In this document: positions 16,446-24,842 of the stretch, one piece after another
How the letters are laid out: the number at the start of each line of letters is the position of its first letter
How positions within the stretch are numbered: position 1 is the first letter of the stretch
Assembly: GCA_036501425.1 (NCBI GenBank)
Contig: DASYAI010000056.1
Coordinates: 124,001-188,000 of the forward strand
Source: DATKRB01 sp036501425
Lineage (GTDB): Bacteria; Actinomycetota; Acidimicrobiia; Acidimicrobiales; RAAP-2
Length of the DNA stretch: 64,000 nt
Reading direction: 5' to 3'
Notes under the pieces: model-generated
The model's input: only the letters and a program-made list of their open reading frames with translations
What the model was told of the DNA's origin: nothing
Database searches by the model: none
Made by a program: the position numbers and the translations under genes

Positions 16446-17197
16446 GGTCCCACCTGCCCCGCCGCCAGGATGACCACGTCCACCCGGCGGTTCTGGGAGC
16501 GACCGGCCGGGGTCGTGTTCGGGGCCACCGGCCGGGTGTCGCCGAAGCCGTCGGCCTGCAGGCGGTCCTCGGCCACACCGTCGACCGTGCTCAACCGCTG
16601 GACGACGTTGGCCGCCCGCACCCCGGACAGTTGCCAGTTGGAGGCGAAGAGCCCGGCGGTGATCGGCTGGTCGTCGGTGTAGCCCTCGACGACCAGGTGA
16701 TTGGGGTCGGGCCGCACCACCGAGGCGATGGTGTCGACCACCGCGTCGCCCACCGAGCCGAGGTCGGCCGAGCCGGTGGCGAAGAACGCCTTGTCGGCGA
16801 GCACCCGCACGACGACGCCCTGGGTCTCGGTCGTCACCGAGGCGGTCCCGCCCAGGCCGGCGCGGTCGAGCGCCGCCTGCACCTGGCGCTCGATCTGCGA
16901 CGGGCTCGGCGCCGGCACGATCGAGCTGGACTGGGTGATCCCGGCGTGGCTCTGGAGGCTGGTCTGGTGCAGGAGACCGTTGCCGCCCTGCTGGGTGACC
17001 GCCGACTGGCTGAACGTCTTGGTCAGCCCCATCTTCAGCTCGAGGAACTTCTTGGCGCTGATCGTGCTGAGGGCGAAGAGGACCACGAAGAGGGCCAGCA
17101 ACAGCGTGATCATGTCGGCGTAGGTGAGGAGCCAGCGCTCGGAGTTGCCCTCCTCGTGGCCGCCGCCGTGGGCCATCCGATGGCGGCGGGCGCTCAC
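16442..17197 (-). CDS. motB: Flagellar stator protein MotB
   Basis: About 251 residues from a GTG that overlaps the motA stop; an in-frame ATG at 17176 is the alternative. One membrane helix begins WLLTYADMITLLLALFVVLF, with the proton-carrying Asp of MotB at about residue 28. The plug/linker is followed by an OmpA-like peptidoglycan-binding domain (VVEGYTDDQPI; NWQLSGVRAANVVQRL; GFGDTRPVAPN; GRSQNRRVDVVI). It anchors the stator to the cell wall. The long upstream open frame is antisense noise across motA. Confidence 0.95.
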   Translation of the reverse strand: MSARRHRMAHGGGHEEGNSERWLLTYADMITLLLALFVVLFALSTISAKKFLELKMGLTKTFSQSAVTQQGGNGLLHQTSLQSHAGITQSSSIVPAPSPSQIERQVQAALDRAGLGGTASVTTETQGVVVRVLADKAFFATGSADLGSVGDAVVDTIASVVRPDPNHLVVEGYTDDQPITAGLFASNWQLSGVRAANVVQRLSTVDGVAEDRLQADGFGDTRPVAPNTTPAGRSQNRRVDVVILAAGQVGP

Positions 17198-17979
17198 GCC
17201 GCCAGGCCCTTCTCCTCGGCCTCGCGGCGGGTCGACGCCGGCAGGAAGGCCTCCATCCGCATGCGGACGACCCGCGACGTGGCGCCGGCCTGGATGGCCA
17301 GCAGCCCCTCGAGCTCCATCATCTTGACCCGGACCTCGAGCTCGCTCGCCCGCTTCAGCTTGTTGGACACGGGCAGCCAGATGAGGTTCGCGCTCAGCAC
17401 GCCCCACAGGGTGGCGGTGAACGCCGAGCCGATCGCCGGGCCGAGCATGCCGGGGCTGTTCAGGTGGCCCAGCACGTTGATGAGGCCGAGCACCGTGCCG
17501 ATGATCCCGAGGGTCGGGGCGAACCCGCCCATGTCGGCGAAGAGCTTGGCGCCCATGCGATGACGGTCCTCGACCGCGTTGATGTCGCTCTCGAGGATCT
17601 CGCGGATCTCCTCGGAGTGGTTCCCGTCCACGGCCAGCTGCACGCCGCGGCGCAGGAAAGGGTCGGCGATCGTCTTGGACTCCTTGTCGAGGGCCAGGAT
17701 GCCGCTGCCCTTGGCCAACGAGGCCAGCCGTACCATCTCCTCGATCGCTGCCGGCAGGTCCGACGCGTCGGCCTTGGTCGCCCGCTTGAGGATCTGGGTG
17801 AACGACTTCATGTCGCTCTTCATGTAGCCGCCGGTGGCGGCGAAGAAGGTCCCGCCGAAGACGAGCAGCATCGGCGACGGCTTGAAGAGGGCGACCGGGC
17901 TCCCCCCGTCCATGACCATCGACATGACCACCACGCCCAGGCCGCCCGCGATGGCGATCAGGGTCCACTTGTCCTTCAC
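17194..17979 (-). CDS. motA: Flagellar stator protein MotA
   Basis: 261 residues, normal for MotA. Four membrane helices; the conserved cytoplasmic loop with charged residues contacting FliG; and GGFAPTLGIIGTVLGLINVL, the signature around the functional prolines of helix 3, with LWGVLSANLIWLPV in helix 4. MotA and MotB form the ion-driven stator. The GTG start overlaps the flbD stop, and the end overlaps the motB start. Confidence 0.96.
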   Translation of the reverse strand: MKDKWTLIAIAGGLGVVVMSMVMDGGSPVALFKPSPMLLVFGGTFFAATGGYMKSDMKSFTQILKRATKADASDLPAAIEEMVRLASLAKGSGILALDKESKTIADPFLRRGVQLAVDGNHSEEIREILESDINAVEDRHRMGAKLFADMGGFAPTLGIIGTVLGLINVLGHLNSPGMLGPAIGSAFTATLWGVLSANLIWLPVSNKLKRASELEVRVKMMELEGLLAIQAGATSRVVRMRMEAFLPASTRREAEEKGLAA

Positions 17980-18269
17980 CGCAGGTCTCCGTCGGCCAGG
18001 CCGTCGTCGCGGATGAGCCGCAGCCCCGAGTCGGGGTCCGACGCCGAGTGCTGCGCGACCGAAGCGCGCGCGGCCAGCCGGCGGGCCGCCGCCTCGACCT
18101 CGGCGCGGTCGTTGCGGACGAGCCCGACGACGTCGTCGATGCTCTCGATGACGACGTAGCGACTGCCGTCGACGAGCAGCACATGCGTCTCGGCCCCGCC
18201 CTCGACCCGCTCGATCAAGAGCGCGTTGAGAGCGAACGGCTCACCCCGCACATTGTGGACAACGATCAT
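17976..18269 (-). CDS. flbD: FlbD/SwrD family flagellar protein
   Basis: 97 residues. The first 60 match the small FlbD family: MIVVHNVRGEPFALNALLIE, then TRV-like HVLLVDGSRYVVIESIDDVV. In Bacillus the relative SwrD raises motor torque and sits in the same order before motAB-type genes. The C-terminal 35 residues are variable. It is the first gene of the minus-strand flagellar operon, preceded by GGGAGAT as a ribosome binding site and by a FliA-type promoter candidate. Confidence 0.88.
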   Translation of the reverse strand: MIVVHNVRGEPFALNALLIERVEGGAETHVLLVDGSRYVVIESIDDVVGLVRNDRAEVEAAARRLAARASVAQHSASDPDSGLRLIRDDGLADGDLR

Positions 18270-18311
18270 CGGCTCACATCTCCCGCCAGGGCGCGCCGGC
18301 GCCTGAGGAGA

Positions 18312-18339
18312 AGATCGGCACGACCGGACCGGAGCTTGA
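18312..18339 (-). promoter_or_regulatory. Candidate FliA (sigma-28 type) promoter of the flbD-fliW operon
   Basis: On the minus strand TCAA (18339-18336), a 16-base spacer and GCCGATCT (18319-18312). The -10 is close to the sigma-28 consensus GCCGATAA, and the spacing equals that of the flhA promoter candidate. The predicted start of transcription leaves a leader of about 35 bases with a ribosome binding site before flbD. Confidence 0.55.
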
Positions 18340-18462
18340 ACGGCGCCCCGCGAGGTCGCTCGTTGGGCGTGGGCGGCGGCGTGTTCCGAGGCCGGGGATC
18401 ACCTGGTGGACCCTCGGGAACCGACCTAGCCGGGGGTCCACCGCTCCGAGCAGCGCCTTGGT

Positions 18463-18468
18463 TACCGT
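18463..18468 (+). promoter_or_regulatory. Candidate -10 element of fliA
   Basis: TACCGT fits the actinobacterial TANNNT -10 and lies 8 bases before the GTG at 18477, which would make the fliA message leaderless. No convincing -35 is visible. The 207-bp gap between flbD and fliA therefore probably holds divergent promoters of two sigma classes. Confidence 0.35.
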
Positions 18469-18476
18469 TGGCCCTC

Positions 18477-19556
18477 GTGCTGGCGCCGCAAGCAAGGTCT
18501 GCAGCAAGCTCCCGGATGGGCGAGACGGACCGCACGGGCGGGACGGACCGGACGGTGGATGCGGTCGAGACGGGCCGGCCGGTCGATACGGCCGAGATCG
18601 TCGCCGATGCGGGCGATGCGGGCGAGATCGTCGGCGACGCTGCCGTCGTCACCGGCGAGGTGGGAGTCGACGCGGCCGCCGTGGCCGCCAGCCCGGCTGA
18701 CGGAGCCGGCACCGACCCGGCCGAGGGGGGCCGCTTCGGTCGCACCGGGCGATCGGCGCGCTGCGCCGGCGGCCACGGGCGCGCCTGTGGGGGCAACGGT
18801 CGCAGCTCGGCGTCCCAGCACGACGTCGAAGAGCTCTGGCGCCGGTTCAACGCCACCGGATGCGAGCACGCGCTGGCCGACCTGGTGACCACCCACATGC
18901 CGCTCGTCCGCTTTGTGGCGGCCCGACTGCTCCCCATGGTCCGCCAGCACGTCCACCACGACGCCCTGGTCGAGCACGGGGTCATCGGGCTCACCGAGGC
19001 CCTCATCCGCTTCGAGCCCGACCGCGGGATCCGCTTCGAGACGTTCGCGGTGCCGCGCATCAGGGGTTCGATCCTCGACGAGATCCGCTCGGTCGACTGG
19101 ACCCCCCGCTCGGTCCGGACCAAGGCACGCGCCCTGGCGGCGGCCCACGAAGAGCTCCAGTGGACACTCCACCGGCCGCCCACCGACGCCGAGGTGGCCT
19201 CGCAGCTCGAGTGGAGCACCGACGAGGTCGAGCGGGTCACCCTGCTCATCCAGCGCGGCTCGATCGGGGTCATCGACGACCACATCCGCGACCAGGCGCC
19301 CGACCCGGCGGCCGACCCGGCGGTGATCCTCGAGCAGCAAGAGGAGCGCCAGGCGGTCCGCCACGCCATGGTCAACCTGCGGGACCGGGAGCGCCAGGTG
19401 ATCGAGCTCTACTACTTCGAGGAGTACACGCTCGCCCAGATCGCCGCGGTGCTCGGGGTCACCGAGGGCCGCGTGTCGCAGATCCGCTCGCGTGCGGTCA
19501 CGAAGATGACCGACCGCCTGTGGCCCGGGCCGTCGGCCCAACGCCCCGCCAGCTGA
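18477..19556 (+). CDS. fliA: Flagellar sigma factor FliA (sigma-28/WhiG type)
   Basis: About 359 residues from a GTG, or 346 from the ATG at 18516; no clear ribosome binding site marks either. The sigma core starts near residue 120: region 2 with LVRFVAARL, VEHGVIGLTEALIRFEPDRGIRFETFAVPRIRG; region 3 with SVDWTPRSVRTKARAL and RPPTDAEVASQL; region 4 with LRDRERQVIELYYFEEYTLAQIAAVLGVTEGRVSQI. This is the FliA/WhiG pattern. The N-terminal 115 residues are low-complexity (repeated TDRTGG, Ala/Asp-rich, then GGHGRACGGNGR) and absent from normal FliA of about 250 residues. It should direct transcription of late flagellar genes, including those with the TAAA/GCCG-type promoters in this window. Confidence 0.92.
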   Translation: MLAPQARSAASSRMGETDRTGGTDRTVDAVETGRPVDTAEIVADAGDAGEIVGDAAVVTGEVGVDAAAVAASPADGAGTDPAEGGRFGRTGRSARCAGGHGRACGGNGRSSASQHDVEELWRRFNATGCEHALADLVTTHMPLVRFVAARLLPMVRQHVHHDALVEHGVIGLTEALIRFEPDRGIRFETFAVPRIRGSILDEIRSVDWTPRSVRTKARALAAAHEELQWTLHRPPTDAEVASQLEWSTDEVERVTLLIQRGSIGVIDDHIRDQAPDPAADPAVILEQQEERQAVRHAMVNLRDRERQVIELYYFEEYTLAQIAAVLGVTEGRVSQIRSRAVTKMTDRLWPGPSAQRPAS

Positions 19557-19724
19557 ACCCGGCTCACCCCGCAGTCCCCGCGCCCGCGCCGGGACGCCCC
19601 GCCGATGCTCGCCCGTGGTGGGACGCGACCGCGGACGGCGTCGGGACGCGGCTTCCGTAACGTCCTCGAGCACGGCGCCCGAACTGGCGGCGCCGGACCG
19701 GCGGGTCGTTCGAGGAGGCGGCGG

Positions 19725-20093
19725 GTGCTCGATGCCATCGTGGTGGTCGTTGTCGTGGTTGCCGGGGCACTGCTCGTCGGCGCCGCCCTTCCGGAGCGGA
19801 CGGGCGGCGTGGCGCCGGCTCCGGCAGCTCGGCCCAGCACCGAGGACCTGATCGCCCAGCGCATGGCCGTGCTGGTGGCGACCGTCGATCCCGGCGCCCG
19901 CGACGAGCTGTACGTCGATCCGCGCTCGGTCCGGGTGACCCGGGCCCAGGCAACCACCCTCGACCCGGCCGGCCGCTCGGTAGCGGTCGGGCATCTGGTG
20001 GCGCTGGAGGGCCTGCTCTACCGCCATCCTCGCTCGACCACCGAGTACCTCCCTCCGCCCGGGGGCGGCGGCCGCTTCGACGCTCTGGCCTGA
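19725..20093 (+). CDS. Small membrane-anchored protein of unknown function
   Basis: About 122 residues from a GTG preceded by GAGGAGG at good spacing; an ATG at 19605 would add 40 Arg-rich residues. One strongly hydrophobic N-terminal stretch (LDAIVVVVVVVAGALLVGAAL) is followed by an extracytoplasmic region with LYVDPRSVRVTRAQATTLD and a Pro/Gly-rich end. I do not recognise the family. It follows fliA in the same direction after 168 bases and could be co-transcribed. Confidence 0.55.
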   Translation: MLDAIVVVVVVVAGALLVGAALPERTGGVAPAPAARPSTEDLIAQRMAVLVATVDPGARDELYVDPRSVRVTRAQATTLDPAGRSVAVGHLVALEGLLYRHPRSTTEYLPPPGGGGRFDALA

Positions 20094-20329
20094 CAACCGG
20101 AGTCGCCCGGCATCGCGGACCGCGACCACCCGGCTCCGTCGCTTCGGAGCCCCGCCCCAGCGGGCATCCCCCCCGTCACCGGACCCGCTGGCTACGGTCT
20201 CGGCCTAGCAAACGACGCACGGTCGTCGAGCAACCATCCGCGAGGGCGTTTCGGCGCATGCCACGCGGTCCCGGTGCCCAGCGTCAGCCGTCGCCGCGGC
20301 CCGATCCCTGATCGGAGAGGAGAGAGCCG
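20094..20329 (+). promoter_or_regulatory. Promoter and leader region of the GH114-like gene
   Basis: TACGGT at 20193-20198 fits a TANNNT -10 and would give a leader of about 125 bases. GGAGAGGAGAG just before the ATG is a strong ribosome binding site. The leader has short inverted repeats but matches no riboswitch class that I can name. Confidence 0.3.
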
Positions 20330-21430
20330 ATGCCCCGCCGGGTCAAGTTGTTCGTCGCCGCGAGCCTGGTGACCGCGGTGGTGGCGATCGGGGTGATCGC
20401 CGGCGCGGCGACGACCGGCCTCCTCAGCCTGGGGAGCGGTCAGAACGGGACCGTCAGTTGCGCCGGCCAACACCTGCGCGCCTCGAAGTTGAGCCCGGTG
20501 CAGTACTCCCTCACCTGTGTCGGGGGGCGCGACGCGGCGAGCCGCCGGTCGACCTACGGCGACCCCTCGCCGAGCACCACGTCGACCACCACGCCGACCG
20601 ACGCCGCGCCGCCGACCACTGCGCCGCCGACCACTGCGCCGCCGACCACCACCACGACCACCCAGGCTTCTCCCTCGGTCGTGGAAGGCACGACCGGCGG
20701 TCGTTGGGCCCCGGCGGTGAACGCCACCTGGCAGTGGGACCTCAGCGACTCGCCGCCCGGCCCGGTGCCCGACGGTCCGGTCCAGTTCATCGACATCGAC
20801 GGCTTCGACAACAGCGCGGCCACGGTCGCCCAGCTCCACAGCGAGGGGATGAAGGTGGTGTGCTACGTGGACGTCGGGACGGCGGAGAATTACCGGTCCG
20901 ACTTCAGCTCGTTCCCCTCCTCCCTCCTCGGGCTGTCCAACGGCTGGCCGGGTGAGTACTGGCTGGACACGAGTCCCGACGGACCGGAGTACAGCACCCT
21001 GCAGGCCATCATGACGGCGCGGTTTCAGATGTGCGCCGACAAGGGCTTCGACGCGGTGGAGCCGGACAACCTCGACGGCTCGGAGAACAGCACCGGGTTC
21101 AACCTCACCGTGACCGAGGGCGACCAGTACGCCGAGTGGATCGCGGCCGAGGTGCACAGCCTCGGCATGTCGGTGGCCCAGAAGAACTTCGAGGACCAGT
21201 CGAGCACGCTCGAGCCCTTCTTCGACTTCGTGATCGAGGAGCAGTGCTACCAGTACACCGACTGCTCGGACCTCGAGCCGTACGTGACTGCGCACAAGGC
21301 GGTGCTCGACGTGGAGTACGACGGCCGCTGCCCGACGGTAGGTCTGGTCCCGGGCATCACCGTGATGTTGAAGGACCTCGACCTCGACGCGTCGCCCCGC
21401 ACGGTGTGCCCCACGCCGGCTGCGCCCTGA
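20330..21430 (+). CDS. Secreted GH114-like glycosidase (endo-alpha-1,4-polygalactosaminidase family)
   Basis: 366 residues. An N-terminal signal or anchor helix (about 5-30) and a Cys-containing segment are followed by a Thr/Pro-rich linker of about 50 residues (repeats of PPTTA) and then a catalytic domain (about 125-365). That domain has the family pattern: FIDIDGFDN, VVCYVDVGTAENYR, GFDAVEPDNLDG, VAQKNFED and FVIEEQCYQY, supplying the conserved acidic residues of a TIM barrel. The family cleaves galactosamine polymers and related exopolysaccharides. The linker suggests that the enzyme works outside the cell on its own or another organism's matrix. Confidence 0.85.
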   Translation: MPRRVKLFVAASLVTAVVAIGVIAGAATTGLLSLGSGQNGTVSCAGQHLRASKLSPVQYSLTCVGGRDAASRRSTYGDPSPSTTSTTTPTDAAPPTTAPPTTAPPTTTTTTQASPSVVEGTTGGRWAPAVNATWQWDLSDSPPGPVPDGPVQFIDIDGFDNSAATVAQLHSEGMKVVCYVDVGTAENYRSDFSSFPSSLLGLSNGWPGEYWLDTSPDGPEYSTLQAIMTARFQMCADKGFDAVEPDNLDGSENSTGFNLTVTEGDQYAEWIAAEVHSLGMSVAQKNFEDQSSTLEPFFDFVIEEQCYQYTDCSDLEPYVTAHKAVLDVEYDGRCPTVGLVPGITVMLKDLDLDASPRTVCPTPAAP

Positions 21431-21432
21431 CC

Positions 21433-21490
21433 CCTCGGCCCACCATCGTCGGACCGCCTCGGCCCACCATCGTCGGACCGCCTCGGCCCT
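21433..21490 (+). repeat. 24-bp direct repeat after the GH114-like gene
   Basis: A 24-base unit beginning CCTCGGCCCACCATCG occurs at 21433-21456 and 21457-21480, followed by a partial third copy (CCTCGGCCCT) to 21490. The copies abut without spacers, so it is a simple tandem duplication. Confidence 0.85.
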
Positions 21491-21567
21491 CGTGACCGGC
21501 GGACCCGCCTCGGAGGTCCCGATCGCGGTCCGCTCGGTCGGGCACTGCCCGATCGGCTCCACGTCGG

Positions 21568-21573
21568 TACGCT
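21568..21573 (+). promoter_or_regulatory. Candidate -10 of a leaderless osmC-family message
   Basis: TACGCT lies exactly 6 bases before the GTG start at 21580. The same hexamer with the same 6-base distance precedes the GTG of the GAF-ANTAR gene at 61644. There is no separate ribosome binding site. Confidence 0.45.
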
Positions 21574-21579
21574 TCGGAG

Positions 21580-22089
21580 GTGGCCGAGGACCCTGACCGC
21601 CGCGGGCCCGAGATCCATCACTACCGGGTCCGCTGCGCCTGGTCCGGATCGACCGGCGGCGGCTACGAAGCCTATGACCGGACCCACCGGGCGTCGGTGG
21701 ACCCGGGCGGCCCGACGCTCACCCTTTCGGCCGACCCCGCCTTCTCCGGCGACGCTCGACTGCTCAACCCCGAGCAGATGGTGGTGCTGGCTGCAGCCTC
21801 CTGCCAGCTGCTGAGCTTTCTGGCCGTCGCCGCGCGCGCCCGGGTGGACGTGCGGCACTACGAGGACCGGGGCGAGGCGACAATGCCCGACGGCCGGCTC
21901 ACGCGGCTGGAGAGCATCGTGCTGCACCCAACCATCGGTGTGCTTCCCCCGACCACGGCGGCTCGGGTCGAGCACCTCGTCGAGGTGGCCCACCGGGAGT
22001 GCTTCGTGGCCAACTCGCTGCGAACCCCCGTCGTCGTGCACCCCACCGTGGTGATCCTCGATCCCCGAGCCGCCGAGCGGCCGACCTGA
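21580..22089 (+). CDS. OsmC/Ohr family protein
   Basis: 169 residues, normal for OsmC. It has NPEQMVVLAAASCQLLSFLAVAAR with the first reactive-type Cys and HRECFVANSLRTPV with the second, spaced as in peroxide-reducing OsmC/Ohr proteins. These use a Cys pair to reduce organic hydroperoxides in the cytoplasm. The GTG start is supported by the hexamer TACGCT six bases upstream. The gene is convergent with the CoA-transferase gene, with a 73-base gap that holds no recognisable terminator. Confidence 0.88.
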   Translation: MAEDPDRRGPEIHHYRVRCAWSGSTGGGYEAYDRTHRASVDPGGPTLTLSADPAFSGDARLLNPEQMVVLAAASCQLLSFLAVAARARVDVRHYEDRGEATMPDGRLTRLESIVLHPTIGVLPPTTAARVEHLVEVAHRECFVANSLRTPVVVHPTVVILDPRAAERPT

Positions 22090-22162
22090 ACCGGCGGCGC
22101 CGGCAGCTCGGGTTGACCGGTGGGTCAGTCGGGCGGCGGCCCGGTTTGGGCTGGCCCGAAGG

Positions 22163-24718
22163 TCAGTACGGCTGGCCCGAGGGGTCGAGGTAGTCGTCGG
22201 CGAGGATCTTGTCCGCTCGGTACTGCTCGAACTCGGTCTCCGAGACCCCGAGGATCTCCTTGTACACGTAGTCGTTGTCCTCCCCGAGGACGGGCGAGCC
22301 ACGGTCCCACACCTGGGGGACACCCCGGTAGGGCGTGCCGGGGTGGAGGTGTGTGCCGACGTCGAGGCTCTCCAGCGGGCGGAGCCACTGGCGCTCGACG
22401 ATCTGGGGGTCGGCGGCGAACCGGGTGTCGTCGAGGAGGGGGCCGGCCGGCACGCCGGCACGCTGAAGCGTGTGGAAGGCCTCCTGCGGGGGCTGGTCGG
22501 CCGTCCATGATCCGATCAGCTGGTCGAGCTCGTCGTGATGCCGGTGCCGGCCGGCGGCGTCGGCGAACCGGGCGTCGGTGAGGAGATCGGGACGCCCGAT
22601 CGCTTCGGCCAGGCGACGCCACGTCTCGTCGTCGCCCACCGACACCGCCAGCCACTGGTCCTCCCCCGCGCACGGGTACAGCCCCTGTGGAGCTCGCTCG
22701 GGGTCGCGGTTGCCCCACCGACGGGGATCGACTCCCAGCTGGAGGTCGACGAAGACGTCGCCCAGATGGTTCAAGATGTTCTCGCTCTGGGCGAACTCCA
22801 CCAGCTGGCCGCGCCCGGTGCCGGCGCGGTACCGCAGGGCGGCCACGGTCGCGAACGCCGCCGCCGGCCCGGACGCGCCGTCCATGTAGGTCGTGGCCGG
22901 GCTCGTCGTGAGATCCGAGTCACGGTGCCCGCATAGCGACAGCAGGCCGGTCAGTCCGTCGAACTGGGCCCCGAACCCGGTGTAGGTGGACCAGTCGCCG
23001 GCGAGCCCGGTAGGGGGCATGCGGACGACGATCAGGCGCGGGTTGCGCTCGCGCAGCTCGCTGAGCTCGATGCCGATCCGGGCGAGACCGTTGGCCTTGA
23101 AGTTGTCGATGAACACGTCGGAGCGCTCCGCCAGGCGCAGCACGAGCTCGCGGCCCTCGGCGCGCCGGGTGTCGATGGTGCACGACCGCTTGTTGCGGGC
23201 CAGGGAGTTGTTCAGCGCGTGGCGGTTGAAGGGACGGTCGGGTCGACCCGGGGCCGGGGGACCGTAGAGCGAGCCCAGGTACCCGAGGTTCTGGTGGGTC
23301 GGCCGGGCCTGGTAGCCCTTGGTGGTCGGGGGGAGCACCCACGGGTTCTCGACCCGGATGACCTCGGCCCCGAGGTCGGCCAGCAACATGGTGGCGTAGG
23401 GGCCCGACCACACCGCGGTCAGGTCCACCACCCGGATCCCGCTGAGTGGTGGCCCGCCCACGTCCCGGGGCGACCCGACGCCCGGCACCGACTCCGAGGG
23501 CGCCGGCGCGTCGGTGCCGACGAGCGGCGCGTCGGTACCGACAAGCGGCGCGTCGGCTCGGGCATCCTTCAGGGTCGCCTCGATCTCGGCGTCGTCCGCC
23601 CCGAGACCGGGCGCCAACCGGCGCAGGGACCATCCGCCTTCGTCGAACCGCCACGGCGCACCCGGCAGGTCGAGCGCGCCGACCCGTGGGTCGTCGCAGT
23701 GCACCCAGAAGTTCCGCTGCCGGAGGTGGTCCGCCTCGAGCACCTCGGCCGGCAGGTTGACCCCCGCCAGCGGCCAGCCCGCCCGCTGGGCCGCCGCGGT
23801 CGCCTCCGCTCGGGTCCGAGACAGGAGCCAGGGATAGAGCGCCGCGTCGACCGCCTCCTTGGTCTCCCCCCGTTCGAAGGCATCGGGGCGGGCGAAGGCC
23901 TCCCGCAGGTCGTCGTCGTCGAGCACCTCGAGCATCTCGCCCAGCTGCTGGGGCGTCGACATCATCGCCATGTAGCCGTCGGCGCAGGGATACACCCCGG
24001 TCGGGATGAGGGTGTCGGCGGCCTGCGGCGTCCGGCTGGCGACCGGCTCGCCGCCGGCGTACTGGTGGGCCAGGATGCTCGCCACCCGCGACGGCAGGGT
24101 GGCGAGCGCCTCGCTGGCGGCGCAGTCGACCAGGGACCCGACACCCGTGGCCTCGGCGTGCACGACCGCCGCCAGCGCCCCCAGCGCGGCGACGTTGCCG
24201 ACGAAGCACAGCGCCAAGCTCCCCGGCAGGCGGACCGGCCCCCCGGGGCCCCGGACGCGCAACAGGGCGCCGGCGACCGCCTGGACGATCAGGTCGTCCC
24301 ACCGGTAGTCGGCATACGGGCCGGTGCTCCCGAACCCGCTGACGTGCACGACGCTCAGCCCCGGGACCCGGGCGTGGAGGTCCTGCCAGGTGAGGCCGAA
24401 GGTCTGGAGGCGGCCCCGGCCCGTGGCCTCGATCACCAGGTGACTGCGCTCCACCAGCTGGCGGAGCCGGCGCCGACCGTCCTCGGTCGCGCCGTCGACC
24501 ACCGTGCTGCGCTTGTTGGAGTTGAGGTGGAGGAAGGCTCCGCCCCGGCCCTGCCCGGGCCCGCCGCCCGCGTCCCCGAGCCGGCGGAGCGGGTCGCCAC
24601 CAGGCCCCTCCGCCTTCACCACCTCGGCGCCCAGGTCGGCGAAGAGCTTGCCGCAGTAGCTGCCGGCAACCCCCTCGGCCAGCTCGACCACCCGGATCCC
24701 GCTCAGCAGCTGGCGCAT
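22163..24718 (-). CDS. Double-domain CaiB/BaiF family CoA-transferase
   Basis: About 851 residues: two family III CoA-transferase domains in tandem, about 1-400 and 432-850. Each begins with the family start (LSGIRVVELAEGVAGSY and LSGIRVVDLTAVWSGPYAT), followed by LFADLGAEVVKAE / LLADLGAEVIRVE. They are joined by a linker with the repeat LVGTDAP. In domain 2 the catalytic Asp is present (TYMDGASG, D613). In domain 1 the aligned position is Leu (LALCFVGN, L170), so that half may be structural. The family moves CoA between carboxylic acids. The start is set by the conserved N-terminus and a GGAGG seven bases upstream. Confidence 0.92.
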   Translation of the reverse strand: MRQLLSGIRVVELAEGVAGSYCGKLFADLGAEVVKAEGPGGDPLRRLGDAGGGPGQGRGGAFLHLNSNKRSTVVDGATEDGRRRLRQLVERSHLVIEATGRGRLQTFGLTWQDLHARVPGLSVVHVSGFGSTGPYADYRWDDLIVQAVAGALLRVRGPGGPVRLPGSLALCFVGNVAALGALAAVVHAEATGVGSLVDCAASEALATLPSRVASILAHQYAGGEPVASRTPQAADTLIPTGVYPCADGYMAMMSTPQQLGEMLEVLDDDDLREAFARPDAFERGETKEAVDAALYPWLLSRTRAEATAAAQRAGWPLAGVNLPAEVLEADHLRQRNFWVHCDDPRVGALDLPGAPWRFDEGGWSLRRLAPGLGADDAEIEATLKDARADAPLVGTDAPLVGTDAPAPSESVPGVGSPRDVGGPPLSGIRVVDLTAVWSGPYATMLLADLGAEVIRVENPWVLPPTTKGYQARPTHQNLGYLGSLYGPPAPGRPDRPFNRHALNNSLARNKRSCTIDTRRAEGRELVLRLAERSDVFIDNFKANGLARIGIELSELRERNPRLIVVRMPPTGLAGDWSTYTGFGAQFDGLTGLLSLCGHRDSDLTTSPATTYMDGASGPAAAFATVAALRYRAGTGRGQLVEFAQSENILNHLGDVFVDLQLGVDPRRWGNRDPERAPQGLYPCAGEDQWLAVSVGDDETWRRLAEAIGRPDLLTDARFADAAGRHRHHDELDQLIGSWTADQPPQEAFHTLQRAGVPAGPLLDDTRFAADPQIVERQWLRPLESLDVGTHLHPGTPYRGVPQVWDRGSPVLGEDNDYVYKEILGVSETEFEQYRADKILADDYLDPSGQPY

Positions 24719-24842
24719 CGGCAACCTCCTCGGTCCCCGGGCGCCCCCCAGCGACGTCCACTGGGGCCCTCCGACGCCGGTGACCCTCAACGTACCGGGC
24801 GGGGCCGAGCGAGCCGGCGGCCCTCGCCGACCCGGGCCGCGA

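Noticed and set aside
21433..21490. CRISPR-like array
   Set aside because: The two and a half copies abut directly with no spacers and there are no cas genes.
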